Assembly (NCBI GenBank): GCA_036503065.1
Contig: DASXXM010000070.1
Location: forward strand, 1-13,707
Direction: 5' to 3'
DNA from: DATEPR01 sp036503065
GTDB lineage: Bacteria > Actinomycetota > Actinomycetes > Mycobacteriales > Pseudonocardiaceae
Length of the DNA: 13,707 nt
Shown: piece by piece, positions 6,226 to 13,652 of the stretch
Layout of the letters: the number at the start of each line of letters is the position of its first letter
How positions within the stretch are numbered: position 1 is the stretch's first letter
The notes under the pieces: generated by a model
The model's database searches: none
Seen by the model: only the letters and a program-made list of their open reading frames with translations
What the model was told of the DNA's origin: nothing
Program-made: the position numbers and the translations under genes

Positions 6226-6334
6226 CTGGTACCCGACCTTCACGCCTGGTTCATCGGCGCGTCGTCAGCGTGTCGTCCGTGCTCTGCACCGTGTCGACCA
6301 CAGCCGGGCGCGGTGCCGGGCACGAGGAGGTCTC

Positions 6335-7939
6335 ATGGCCAGGTCGAACACTGGGGCGGGACGGTTGGGACACCACACCGCCCGGATGACCGCGCTGGTG
6401 GCGGTCGCCGGTCTCGCCGGTGCCGCGTTCGTGTCTGCGGCCGTCGCGGCCACCCCCGCGGCGGCCGAGGACGGGTCGTTCCTGCTGCCGGGGAACCTCC
6501 TGGTCAGCAGGAGCGTCTACGCGGGCACCGCCGGCACCGTCACGGCCGGTCAGACGATCCTGCCGCCCGGTTGCGTCACCGGCTGCGTCACCGCCAACAG
6601 TGCCGGCACCTACCCCGGCGTGTGGAACAACGACCAGGCGGACGGCAACTTCGGCGTCACGTCGCCGGTCTTCCTCGATCAGCTGACGCAGTCGGGCCGG
6701 CTGGTCAGTTCCATGGCGATCTCCGATCGCAGGCTGGTGACCAGCTTCTCGTCAAAGTCCGAACTGGCGCTGAACCTGTCCACCGACGGCCGGTACATCA
6801 CGTTCATGGGCTACGTCACGCCGGTGAACCGCCTCGACGTCTCCAACTCCAACACACCCGGCGCCATCGACCACACCAACCCGGTTCCCGGCGCGAACTT
6901 CCGCGCCGTCGCGCAACTGGACTCCCGGGGCCGGTTGCACATCACCGAAACGAACGCCTACAGCGGCAACAACGGTCGCGCCGCGATCCGCAACGACAGC
7001 ACCGGCGTCTACTACACCGCGGGCAACGGCGGCAACGGCGGCAATCCGCAGCCGGCCGCGATCATCACCGGGACCGGGGCGCAGTTCATCAGGCCGGGAT
7101 CGCCGCCTGCCGCGACGACTCCGCTGGGCAGCTTCAACGTCACGCAGCTCGGCGACCCGGCCGACAAGATCGGCAAGGACGACAACTTCCGTGGCCTGAC
7201 GGTCTTCGACAACGTCGTGTACTACACCAAGGGCAGCGGCGGCAACGGTGTGAACACGGTCTACTTCCTCGACACCACAGGACATGCGTGCCAGAACGGC
7301 GTCGGCCTGCCGCGGCGGGGCGCGCGGCTGCCGACCGCGCCGCTGGCATTCGACCCGGCCACGGTGCAGTCGCAGGGGCTGCCGAACAACATGTGTGTGC
7401 TGGCCGGCTTCCCGACCGCGGAGAAGTCGACGACGTCGTTCCCGTTCGGCGTCTGGTTCGCCAATCCGGACACGCTGTACGTGGCCGACGAAGGCAATGC
7501 CAACACCACCTTCGCCGGTGGCACATACACCGCGGCCGCCGCGCAGACAAGTGCCGGGCTGCAGAAGTGGGTGCGGGTCAACGGCAGTTGGCACCTCGCC
7601 TACACGTTGACGTCGGGTCTCGCGCTCGGCACCCCGTATCAGGTGCCCGGCTATCCGACCGGTGTCAACCCGGCGACCGGCCTGCCGTGGGCACCGGCCA
7701 CCGACGGCCTGCGCAACATCACCGGGCGCGTCAACCGGGACGGCACGGTGACCATCTGGGCGGTCACCTCGACGGTCAGCGGCAACGGTGACATCGGTGC
7801 CGACCCGAACCGGCTGGTCGCGGTCACCGATCGGCTGTCAGCGGCCAGCGCTGGTGGCGAGCGGTTCACGACGGTCCGGTCCAGCCGCGCGGGCGAGGTG
7901 CTGCGCGGAGTGTCCTTCACGCCGGGCTCACGTTCGTAG
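6335..7939 (+). CDS. Large secreted protein, probable beta-propeller-like fold, unknown function
   Basis: 534 residues starting at ATG 6335, four bases after GAGGAGG. A long signal peptide has a basic start, a hydrophobic core (TALVAVAGLAGAAFVSAAVAA) and a probable cut after TPAAA. The mature protein has repeated strand-turn patterns of propeller type, for example LSTDGRYITFMGYV, DSRGRLHITETN, FRGLTVFDNVVYYTKG, FANPDTLYVADEG and VNRDGTVTIWAVT. A Gly/Asn-rich loop reads GNGGNGGN, and cysteines occur as PPGCVTGCV plus two later ones. I see no catalytic motif and no cell-wall anchor, so it is probably released. It resembles uncharacterised secreted proteins of actinobacteria; the propeller call is from pattern only. 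It ends just before a strong terminator. Confidence 0.72.
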   Translation: MARSNTGAGRLGHHTARMTALVAVAGLAGAAFVSAAVAATPAAAEDGSFLLPGNLLVSRSVYAGTAGTVTAGQTILPPGCVTGCVTANSAGTYPGVWNNDQADGNFGVTSPVFLDQLTQSGRLVSSMAISDRRLVTSFSSKSELALNLSTDGRYITFMGYVTPVNRLDVSNSNTPGAIDHTNPVPGANFRAVAQLDSRGRLHITETNAYSGNNGRAAIRNDSTGVYYTAGNGGNGGNPQPAAIITGTGAQFIRPGSPPAATTPLGSFNVTQLGDPADKIGKDDNFRGLTVFDNVVYYTKGSGGNGVNTVYFLDTTGHACQNGVGLPRRGARLPTAPLAFDPATVQSQGLPNNMCVLAGFPTAEKSTTSFPFGVWFANPDTLYVADEGNANTTFAGGTYTAAAAQTSAGLQKWVRVNGSWHLAYTLTSGLALGTPYQVPGYPTGVNPATGLPWAPATDGLRNITGRVNRDGTVTIWAVTSTVSGNGDIGADPNRLVAVTDRLSAASAGGERFTTVRSSRAGEVLRGVSFTPGSRS

Positions 7940-7952
7940 GGGCTGGTCCCCG

Positions 7953-7997
7953 ACGAGGGCGCGTCGCGGCGGTTGTTCGCCGCCAGCGCGCCCTCGT
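7953..7997 (+). terminator. Long double-stem terminator hairpin
   Basis: An outer stem of 11 perfect pairs (ACGAGGGCGCG at 7953-7963 with CGCGCCCTCGT at 7987-7997) encloses an inner stem GCGGCG, loop GTTGTT, CGCCGC (7966-7983). It lies 14 bases after the stop of the secreted propeller-like protein and ends 35 bases before the next -10 box. Confidence 0.88.
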
Positions 7998-8032
7998 TGG
8001 CCGGTTACCAGACGAGGCCAAGAGTTTGTCCG

Positions 8033-8038
8033 TATGGT
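8033..8038 (+). promoter_or_regulatory. -10 box (TATGGT) for a leaderless start at 8045
   Basis: TATGGT fits TANNNT and is followed by exactly six bases (GGCGGT) before the ATG at 8045, the same geometry as at 4313-4325. No clear -35 box is seen. A purine-rich GGTGG next to the start could be a weak ribosome-binding site, so the leaderless reading is likely but not certain. Confidence 0.55.
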
Positions 8039-8044
8039 GGCGGT

Positions 8045-9109
8045 ATGGCTTGGTCACGGTCGGACGGACCTGGTGACGAGACAACGCCGCATCGACTTCC
8101 CCCGCTGGTACGCCGGGGGCTGCTCATCGGGTTGGTACTGCTGCTGGCCGCCGTCTGCGGATCGGTGTCGGTCAAGCTGTTACGGGCCGCGACGGTCAGC
8201 GCCAGCGCTCCGGCCAAGCCGGCAGGCGCACCTGCCAAGCCGGTAGGCGGCACTTCGACACCGCCCGCTCCGGCCAGCACGCCGGCACGTCCCGACAACG
8301 TCACCGGACTGCCGGCCCCGACGGCACTGGCGCCGCTGAGCGGCGGACCGGCGGTGCCGTGGCTGACCGCGGTGGTCTCGCACAACCAACCGGCGGTTCG
8401 GTTCGCCTCGCTCGGCTCGGCCGGCGTCCTGTGGATCGACCCGACGTTCGTGCGCGGCCAGTTGCGGCCCGGGGTCGGTGAGCCGAGCGGGCCCTGGCAG
8501 GCCGCCACCTGGCTCAGCCCGTTCGAACAGCAGGTGGTGGCCGTCGCGTTCAACGCCGGCTTCCGCCTGCCCCGCGACGCCAGCCGCGGCGGCTACTACA
8601 GCGAGGGCCGCACCGCGGTTCCGTTGCGGGACAACGCCGCCAGCCTCGTGCTGCACACCGACGGCACCGCCGGCGTCGGCTCGTGGAACAACGAGGTCGG
8701 CATGACGGCGGACGTGGCCAGCGTGCGGCAGAACCTGGTGATGCTGGTCGACGGCGGCACCGTCAACCCGACCTGCGCCACCGGTGGGCTGGCCGAGTGG
8801 GGTGCCACCCTGGGCGGGGCCGCCTACATCGACCGGTCCGGCTTCGGCGTCACCGCCACCGGCGCCGAGGTCTACGTCGGCGGCTCCGCACTCTCCGTGT
8901 GCGCGCTGGGCCGGATCCTCCAGGAGGCCGGTGTCGTACGCGGCATGGAGTTGGACATCAACCCGATGTGGATCACCGGCGTCTACTACCGGATCCAACC
9001 AGGCGCCCAGCCGCTGGGCTTCCGGATCTATCCCGCCCAGCGGCCGTCGCCGTCGCACTACCTGTCGCCGTCGAGCCGCGACTGGTACGCCTGGTTCCTC
9101 CGGCCCTAG
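8045..9109 (+). CDS. Membrane-anchored phosphodiester-glycosidase-like (DUF2233/NAGPA) protein
   Basis: 354 residues. A single membrane segment (about 22-45, RRGLLIGLVLLLAAVCGSV) is followed by an Ala/Pro/Lys-rich linker with an internal repeat (APAKPAGAPAKPVGG) and an extracytoplasmic domain. That domain has VVAVAFNAGFRLP, GGYYSEGR, SLVLHTDGTAGVGSWNNEV and VRQNLVMLVDGGTVNP. This order of a core FNxGF-type strand, a Gly-rich turn, an LVLxxDG strand and RQNLxxLVDGG matches the NAGPA/DUF2233 phosphodiester glycosidase family, which removes sugars from phosphodiester-linked glycans. MELDINPMWITG follows near the C-terminus. The ATG is chosen from the TANNNT box six bases upstream. The stop shares bases with the stop of the opposing phosphodiesterase gene. 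The true substrate is unknown. Confidence 0.75.
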   Translation: MAWSRSDGPGDETTPHRLPPLVRRGLLIGLVLLLAAVCGSVSVKLLRAATVSASAPAKPAGAPAKPVGGTSTPPAPASTPARPDNVTGLPAPTALAPLSGGPAVPWLTAVVSHNQPAVRFASLGSAGVLWIDPTFVRGQLRPGVGEPSGPWQAATWLSPFEQQVVAVAFNAGFRLPRDASRGGYYSEGRTAVPLRDNAASLVLHTDGTAGVGSWNNEVGMTADVASVRQNLVMLVDGGTVNPTCATGGLAEWGATLGGAAYIDRSGFGVTATGAEVYVGGSALSVCALGRILQEAGVVRGMELDINPMWITGVYYRIQPGAQPLGFRIYPAQRPSPSHYLSPSSRDWYAWFLRP

Positions 9110-10773
9110 CGGCCTTCTTCGATGCCGGGCAGAACCGCGGTGTGCTCGATCCGGACCGCCTGCAGCGCGCCCGGGTTCAGACCCAGCAGGCGCAGGATGG
9201 TCGGCGCGATCTGCGTGGTCTCCACCGGCCGGTTGACCAGTAGGCCGCCGTTCTCACTGTCCACGGTGGACGCTCCAGCGACCACGATGGGCACGTTCCG
9301 GTCCTGCTGGCCAGCGCCGCCGTGCTCGGCGATCTTGCCCTTGCCGCCGGTGAAGACCACGCCGTGCTGCACGACGCCGAACAGGTCGGGCACCCGCGGG
9401 TCGCCCGGCGTCACGTGGAAGAACCGGGCGGCGGCCGCACCCGCGTACACCGTCTGCAGGCCGGATGCGGTGTAGGCCTTCGGGTTGCCGTTGATGTCGT
9501 TGCCGATACCGGAGTGGCCCAGCAGGTACTGCTTCGCGAAACCGGTGGCGGCGGGCGACCGGTCGCTCAGCCACAGCAGCAGCGCGTCGTCCGCGGTGAC
9601 CTGCGCGACCAGTGGGCCCGCGCCGGGATGCGCTGCGGTCCACGCGGCGTTCAGGCCGTCGATCAGCGGACCGTTGGGGATCCTGGTCAGCGCGGCAGGC
9701 TGGGTGGGCGACTGGCCGTGCTTGGCGGACAGGATGATCTCGGTGCTGCGGTCCAGGTGATCACGGCGCAGTTCGGCGACGAAGGACCCGATCTGCGTGT
9801 TGATGTAGTCCAGTGAGCTGGCCAGCAGCGGCCCGGGGGTCACGCCGTCGGCGAGGTAACCGCCGGGCATGCCGTCGGACACGGGCAGCTTCTGGCCCGT
9901 GGAGACCGTCTGGAAGTTCATGCCGAAGATCGCGGGCGTGCCCACCTTGTGGGTGCGGCTGTGGTCGAAGCCGTCGATCTCGTTGAGGACCGCGGTGACC
10001 TTGTAGGAGTCGTACTGGCGGGTGCTGGCGTTGTCCGTCGTCCAGTCGCCGCCTGCCGGGCCGCCGGGCACCTGGCTGTTGATCTCCGGCGCGAACAGGT
10101 CCTGGATGCCGGTGCCGGACGGGCCGCTGAGGATCTCGTAGGCCACGTGCTTGTCCGACCACGCCGTACCGAGGCCGGCCTGGCGCGCCACCTCGAAGAC
10201 GGTGTTCACCTTGAGGTACTGGTGCGGGTAGACCGGGGTGCAGGTCTTCGGGTCGACCGGCAGCGTGGCCGGGTCGATCAGCGTCCTGGGGTTGCCGGTC
10301 ATGTTCAGGATGCTGCCCGGCAGCCCGGCCAGGCCCTGCCCGGCATCGAGCGACAGCGGATTCTTGTCGAGCGCCTCGAAGTAGGTCACCTCGACCCCCG
10401 GCTTGACCCCGGCGCATTTCGTGGTGCCGGCCGGCAGCAGCGCGTGGTTGAACGTGTCGTCGTAGTAGACGCCGGTTGTCGCCGGGTTGCCGCCGGTGAC
10501 CTGGGCGACCATGCCGGGGAACGAGTCCGACGGCACCGGGGTGCTCGCGTTGGTGTAGTCGACACCGCGGCCGACCAGCGCGGCCAGCGCCGAGGACGGA
10601 TGGTGGTCGACATACCAGGTCAGATCCTGCTGGTGCAGGCCGTCCACGGAGATCAACAGCACGTGGCGGACACCGTTCTGGGCGTCGCCCGCCGCCGCGT
10701 TGCCCGCGGTCAGGGCCGTCAGGCCGGCGGCGACGACCATTGCGGCGCCCAGGGCGGTTTTCGTTTTCGACAC
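9106..10773 (-). CDS. Secreted alkaline-phosphatase-superfamily phosphodiesterase (nucleotide pyrophosphatase type)
   Basis: 555 residues from a GTG start with GGAGGAAA just upstream. The signal peptide is MSKTKTALGAAMVVAAG onward, with a probable cut after NAAA. The PF01663-type metal site begins at HVLLISVDGLH (Asp44), and the expected nucleophile lies in TPVPSDSFPGMVAQVTGG (Ser84 in the place of the usual Thr/Ser). Later metal ligands appear in LSAKHGQSP (near residue 350, where many relatives read SDHG) and EHGGAGQQDRNVPIVVAG. The enzyme should hydrolyse phosphodiesters or phosphomonoesters outside the cell. It follows the response-regulator gene by 93 bp on the same strand and converges on the phosphodiester-glycosidase-like gene, sharing the bases CTAG at the stops. 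Control by the adjacent two-component system is a reasonable inference only. Confidence 0.88.
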   Translation of the reverse strand: MSKTKTALGAAMVVAAGLTALTAGNAAAGDAQNGVRHVLLISVDGLHQQDLTWYVDHHPSSALAALVGRGVDYTNASTPVPSDSFPGMVAQVTGGNPATTGVYYDDTFNHALLPAGTTKCAGVKPGVEVTYFEALDKNPLSLDAGQGLAGLPGSILNMTGNPRTLIDPATLPVDPKTCTPVYPHQYLKVNTVFEVARQAGLGTAWSDKHVAYEILSGPSGTGIQDLFAPEINSQVPGGPAGGDWTTDNASTRQYDSYKVTAVLNEIDGFDHSRTHKVGTPAIFGMNFQTVSTGQKLPVSDGMPGGYLADGVTPGPLLASSLDYINTQIGSFVAELRRDHLDRSTEIILSAKHGQSPTQPAALTRIPNGPLIDGLNAAWTAAHPGAGPLVAQVTADDALLLWLSDRSPAATGFAKQYLLGHSGIGNDINGNPKAYTASGLQTVYAGAAAARFFHVTPGDPRVPDLFGVVQHGVVFTGGKGKIAEHGGAGQQDRNVPIVVAGASTVDSENGGLLVNRPVETTQIAPTILRLLGLNPGALQAVRIEHTAVLPGIEEGR

Positions 10774-10784
10774 GGGTTTCCTCC

Positions 10785-10806
10785 ACGTCCGACAGTCGCT
10801 GGACGT
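10785..10806. promoter_or_regulatory. Inverted repeat upstream of the phosphodiesterase gene
   Basis: ACGTCC, ten-base spacer, GGACGT: two perfect 6-bp arms directly before the ribosome-binding site of the phosphodiesterase gene and after the response-regulator gene. It could be an operator for a dimeric regulator (the NarL-type protein encoded next door is an obvious candidate) or a leader hairpin. Confidence 0.35.
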
Positions 10807-10866
10807 ACTCCTACCCGGCGCAGGTGAACGGAGCGAAGCCGTCGGGTGGCGCGCACGTGGCGACCT

Positions 10867-11541
10867 TCATCGGGGCTGTACCAGGCCGTTCTGGTAGGCG
10901 AACACCACGGCCTGCACGCGGTCGCGCAGGTCGAGCTTGTTGAGCACCCGGCCGACGTGTGTCTTGACGGTCGCCTCGCTCACCGTGAGCGTCTCGGCGA
11001 TCTCGGCGTTGGACAGGCCCTGGGCGAGCAGGAGCAGCACTTCGCGTTCCCGGTCGGTCAGCCGGGCCAGCCGCAGGTCCAGGTCGGCGTCGACGTCGGC
11101 GCGCGGATCGGGCAGGTGGTGCGCCATCGCGTCCAGCAGTCGCCGCGTGACGCTCGGCGCCACGACCGCGTCGCCGCTGGCGACCGCGCGAATCGCGGAG
11201 AGCAGGTCCTCCGGCGGCACGTTCTTCAGCAGAAACCCGCTGGCTCCCGCGCGCAGCCCGGCGAACGCGTACTCGTCGAGATCGAAGGTGGTCAGGATCA
11301 GCACCCGGGACCGGCCGTGATCACGCACGATGCGGCGGGTCGCGTCGATCCCGTCCATGCCCGGCATCCGCACGTCCATCAGGACGACGTCCGGATCGTG
11401 CTCGGCCACCTGCCGCAGCGCCGCCGCCCCCTCCCCCGCCTCGCCGACCACCGACATGTCTGTTTGGGACTCCAACACGAGCCGAAAACCCAACCGCAGC
11501 AACGGTTCGTCGTCCACCAGCAGGATGCGAATGGCACTCAC
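10867..11541 (-). CDS. NarL/FixJ-family response regulator (LuxR-type HTH)
   Basis: 224 residues. The receiver domain has the acidic pair D10-D11, phospho-acceptor Asp56 in VVLMDVRMPGMDG, the switch Thr region LILTTFD and the conserved Lys in GFLLKNVP. The C-terminal LuxR-type helix-turn-helix starts at LTDREREVLLLLAQGLSNAEI and includes VSEATVKTHVGRVLNKL. I start at GTG 11541 because the receiver strand IRILLVDDE follows at once and GAGGTGG lies four bases upstream; the longer open frame to 11658 adds sequence with no receiver homology. This protein pairs with DesK-type kinases, and one lies upstream on the same strand, though 428 bp away. Likely targets include its own locus and the downstream phosphodiesterase gene. 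Confidence 0.93.
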   Translation of the reverse strand: MSAIRILLVDDEPLLRLGFRLVLESQTDMSVVGEAGEGAAALRQVAEHDPDVVLMDVRMPGMDGIDATRRIVRDHGRSRVLILTTFDLDEYAFAGLRAGASGFLLKNVPPEDLLSAIRAVASGDAVVAPSVTRRLLDAMAHHLPDPRADVDADLDLRLARLTDREREVLLLLAQGLSNAEIAETLTVSEATVKTHVGRVLNKLDLRDRVQAVVFAYQNGLVQPR

Positions 11542-11969
11542 GCGACCACCTCGCCGGCGCTCGTCGCCCGCGAACAGGCGCGGCCCGGTTGGCGCACAAC
11601 CTGCTGGCCCGGATAATCTCGACGCCGATGTCGCCACGGCGGCCGCACGCCCGACCACTCGATCAGGTGATCATCCCCGAACTCGGGAGCAAACCACCCG
11701 GTCCCGTTCGTTAGGCGAAAAAAAGCAGCCCCCGCTCGCCACCGGCCCTGTGCCCGCGACCGCGACCCAACACCCATCAACTCACTCACAAGCACGCCCA
11801 CGCACATCCCTGACCACCCGATGCCCGACCCGCCCGATCCCAGACCGCATCCCCGACCCCGCACGGAGGACCCATCGACTCACCCGCGAGCACGCACTCG
11901 CACTCTCGACGCCGGCCCGGCGTCCCCCGGTTGTCGCGCACCCGAACACGTAGCGGCCTCATGGCTCGT
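11542..11969. other. 428-bp gap between kinase and response-regulator genes, no gene seen
   Basis: I find no credible coding sequence here on either strand. The plus strand is strikingly C- and A-rich and poor in G between about 11730 and 11930. A 12-bp dyad with arms GATCA and TGATC around GG lies at 11661-11672, and a run of seven A (seven T on the minus strand) lies at 11718-11724, preceded on the minus strand by a G-run but no solid stem. The stretch may hold the separate promoter of the response-regulator gene. Confidence 0.6.
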
Positions 11970-13436
11970 TCACGGGACGACCACCGACACCTGGGCCGGT
12001 TCGAGGACCAGACGGACCGCGACCTGCCAGCCGCCGGGAGCCGGGGCCGGGCCCGCGGACACCTCGCCGCCGAACATCGCGGCTCGTTCGCGCATTCCGG
12101 CCAGGCCGTGCCCGGCCGACGGTTCGGTTACGGCGGTGCCCGGCGATCGGCCGTCGTCGACGATCTCCAGGCGGATCGTCGGCTGGTCGTAGTACAGCAG
12201 GACCCGGACGCCGGTGGGTGTGTCGGCGTGTTTGAGCACGTTGGTCAGGGCCTCCTGGACGACCCGGTAGATGGCCAGTTGCGCGGTACTCGGCAGCGGG
12301 AACGGTTGGCCCGACACGGTTAGCGAGGTGGCGAGGCCGGCGGCGCGTACCTGGGCGACGAGATCGTCCAGCTGCTCGATGCCGGGCAGCGGCGCCCGGG
12401 AGGCGTCGGTGCCGGTGTCCTCGCGTAGTACGCCCAGCAGGCGGTGCATCTCGGCCAGTGCCTGGCGGCCGGTCTCGGATACCTGGCGCGCCGCCGACTC
12501 CGCCTGCGGCGAACCGGTTCGCGCGGCGAACGCGGCGCCGTCGGCGAGCGCGATCATCACCGACAGGTTGTGGGCCACGATGTCGTGCATCTCCCTGGCG
12601 ATGCGGGCCCGCTCGCCGGCCGCGGCTATCCGGGACTGCTGGTCGCGCTCGTGTTCGGCGCGCCGGGCCCGGTCCTCAAGGGACGCGAGGTATGCGCGGC
12701 GGGTGCGCAGGTTCACCCCCAGCACGAAGGCCGCGGTGACCATGCCGGACAGGAGAACCAGCGTCGGGATGCCTCTGGCGTTGTCCCACCAGCGCAGCAC
12801 GGCCAGTCCGACGCCGACCTCCAGCACCCCCGCCGCGGCCAGCGCCCAGCGGCGTGGGCAGTGCGCGGCCACGGTGTACAGCCCGATCAGCAGTGCCGCG
12901 TCGGCCACCTGCACCGAACCGTGCAGCCACTGGCCGAAGGCGACGAGGCACTGGAACGCGAATACCGGCACCGGGTAGCGGCGCCGCAGCAGCAGCGGCG
13001 CGCACAGCAGGACCGCGAACACCGCGCCCGGCAGGATGTGACCCAGCGGCCCGCGCCGGGCCCCGAACAGCAGCAGGAGGAGCGTCGCCAGCATGCAGTC
13101 GGCGACGACGGGATGCCTGGTCACCGCGTCGCGCAAACCGGCGAACGCGGGCCAACCCCCACCAGGCCGGTCGGCGGCAACGGGATGCCTGGTCACCGCG
13201 TCGCGCAAACCGGCGAACGCAGGCCGGCCGCCGCCGGGCCGGTCGGCTGCCGAAGGTTCTCTCGACCGCAGGCCTGCGAACGCCGACCAACCGCCGCCGC
13301 GGCGGGCGGCTGCCGAAGGTTCCCGCGACCCGACCGGCCTTGGCGCCCCCGATGTGGTGCCGACCTTGACGTGCTCCCTGTCGTGACCGGCGGGGATGCC
13401 GGTGGGCCTGGCGGCCCCTGCTGCTTCCTGCTTCAT
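11970..13436 (-). CDS. DesK/NarX-type sensor histidine kinase with repeat-expanded N-terminus
   Basis: 488 residues from ATG 13436. The first 120 or so residues are low-complexity tandem repeats (units ending in AFAGLR). Five or six membrane segments follow, starting at ADCMLATLLLLLF and ending at TAAFVLGVNL. A short coiled coil with ARRAEHERDQQSRIAA leads into the HisKA_3 box IAREMHDIVAHNLSVM, with phospho-acceptor His284. The ATPase part has the N-box VVQEALTNVLKHA and G-box residues DDGRSP and GHGLAGMRERAAMFGG. It is the natural partner of the NarL-type regulator downstream. The signal is unknown; there is no large extracellular domain. Start choice is uncertain: an in-frame GTG at 13556 adds 40 residues, including an S53-peptidase-like remnant, and neither start has a strong ribosome-binding site. 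Confidence 0.85.
   Translation of the reverse strand: MKQEAAGAARPTGIPAGHDREHVKVGTTSGAPRPVGSREPSAAARRGGGWSAFAGLRSREPSAADRPGGGRPAFAGLRDAVTRHPVAADRPGGGWPAFAGLRDAVTRHPVVADCMLATLLLLLFGARRGPLGHILPGAVFAVLLCAPLLLRRRYPVPVFAFQCLVAFGQWLHGSVQVADAALLIGLYTVAAHCPRRWALAAAGVLEVGVGLAVLRWWDNARGIPTLVLLSGMVTAAFVLGVNLRTRRAYLASLEDRARRAEHERDQQSRIAAAGERARIAREMHDIVAHNLSVMIALADGAAFAARTGSPQAESAARQVSETGRQALAEMHRLLGVLREDTGTDASRAPLPGIEQLDDLVAQVRAAGLATSLTVSGQPFPLPSTAQLAIYRVVQEALTNVLKHADTPTGVRVLLYYDQPTIRLEIVDDGRSPGTAVTEPSAGHGLAGMRERAAMFGGEVSAGPAPAPGGWQVAVRLVLEPAQVSVVVP
13109..13320. repeat. Tandem repeats in the kinase N-terminal coding region
   Basis: A 40-bp stretch starting at 13109 recurs perfectly at 13181 (72-bp period, 24 codons). 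Two more diverged units follow with a 63-bp period (21 codons), marked by GCGAACGC at 13141, 13213 and 13276. In the protein these read, from the N-terminus, SREPSAAARRGGGWSAFAGLR-like (two copies) and then DAVTRHPVAADRPGGGWPAFAGLR-like units. All periods are multiples of three, so the frame is kept. The last DAVTRHPVVAD runs directly into the first membrane segment and is probably the ancestral copy. Confidence 0.9.
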
Positions 13437-13493
13437 CACCCACCGCCCCCTGGCGAGTGCGAGGTCTTGCCCGGGTGTTGCCGGTCTTCGGGC

Positions 13494-13568
13494 GGCCGGC
13501 AGGTGGTAGGCGTTGGCGAAGTCGGCCGGGCCGTAGGCCGGCAGCGACTCGGACACGTCCGTCCCCGA
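13494..13568 (-). pseudogene. Short S53 (sedolisin)-like remnant upstream of the kinase
   Basis: In the kinase reading frame, upstream of its likely start, the minus strand encodes SGTDVSES then LPAYGPADFANAYHLPA. The core GYxPADLxxAYxLP is the familiar entry to the catalytic domain of actinobacterial S53 peptidases, normally followed by GxGQTVAIVDAYDD. Here it changes at once to unrelated sequence. It may be debris of a lost peptidase gene, or the real N-terminus of the kinase if GTG 13556 is used. The call rests on a short match recalled from memory. Confidence 0.35.
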
Positions 13569-13587
13569 GACGACGGGGGGTCGGCTG

Positions 13588-13615
13588 CCGGCCCCGACCC
13601 GAGGGCCGGGGCCGG
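13588..13615 (-). terminator. Hairpin terminator after the upstream membrane-protein gene
   Basis: Nine perfect pairs (CCGGCCCCG at 13588-13596 with CGGGGCCGG at 13607-13615) plus an inner CCC/GGG pairing. It lies 37 bases past the stop at 13653 when read on the minus strand, and ahead of the kinase gene. No U-tract follows. Confidence 0.6.
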
Positions 13616-13652
13616 TGCCGAATGAATGTCGGTCACCCCGACATCATCCCGC

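Noticed and set aside
9949..10827. 292-codon plus-strand frame opposite the phosphodiesterase
   Set aside because: It is a shadow of the well-supported minus-strand enzyme gene and has no recognisable motif or start signals.
11718..11724. Seven-base T-run on the minus strand as an intrinsic terminator after the kinase
   Set aside because: The G-rich stretch before it forms only a three-pair stem, and it lies about 245 bases from the kinase stop.
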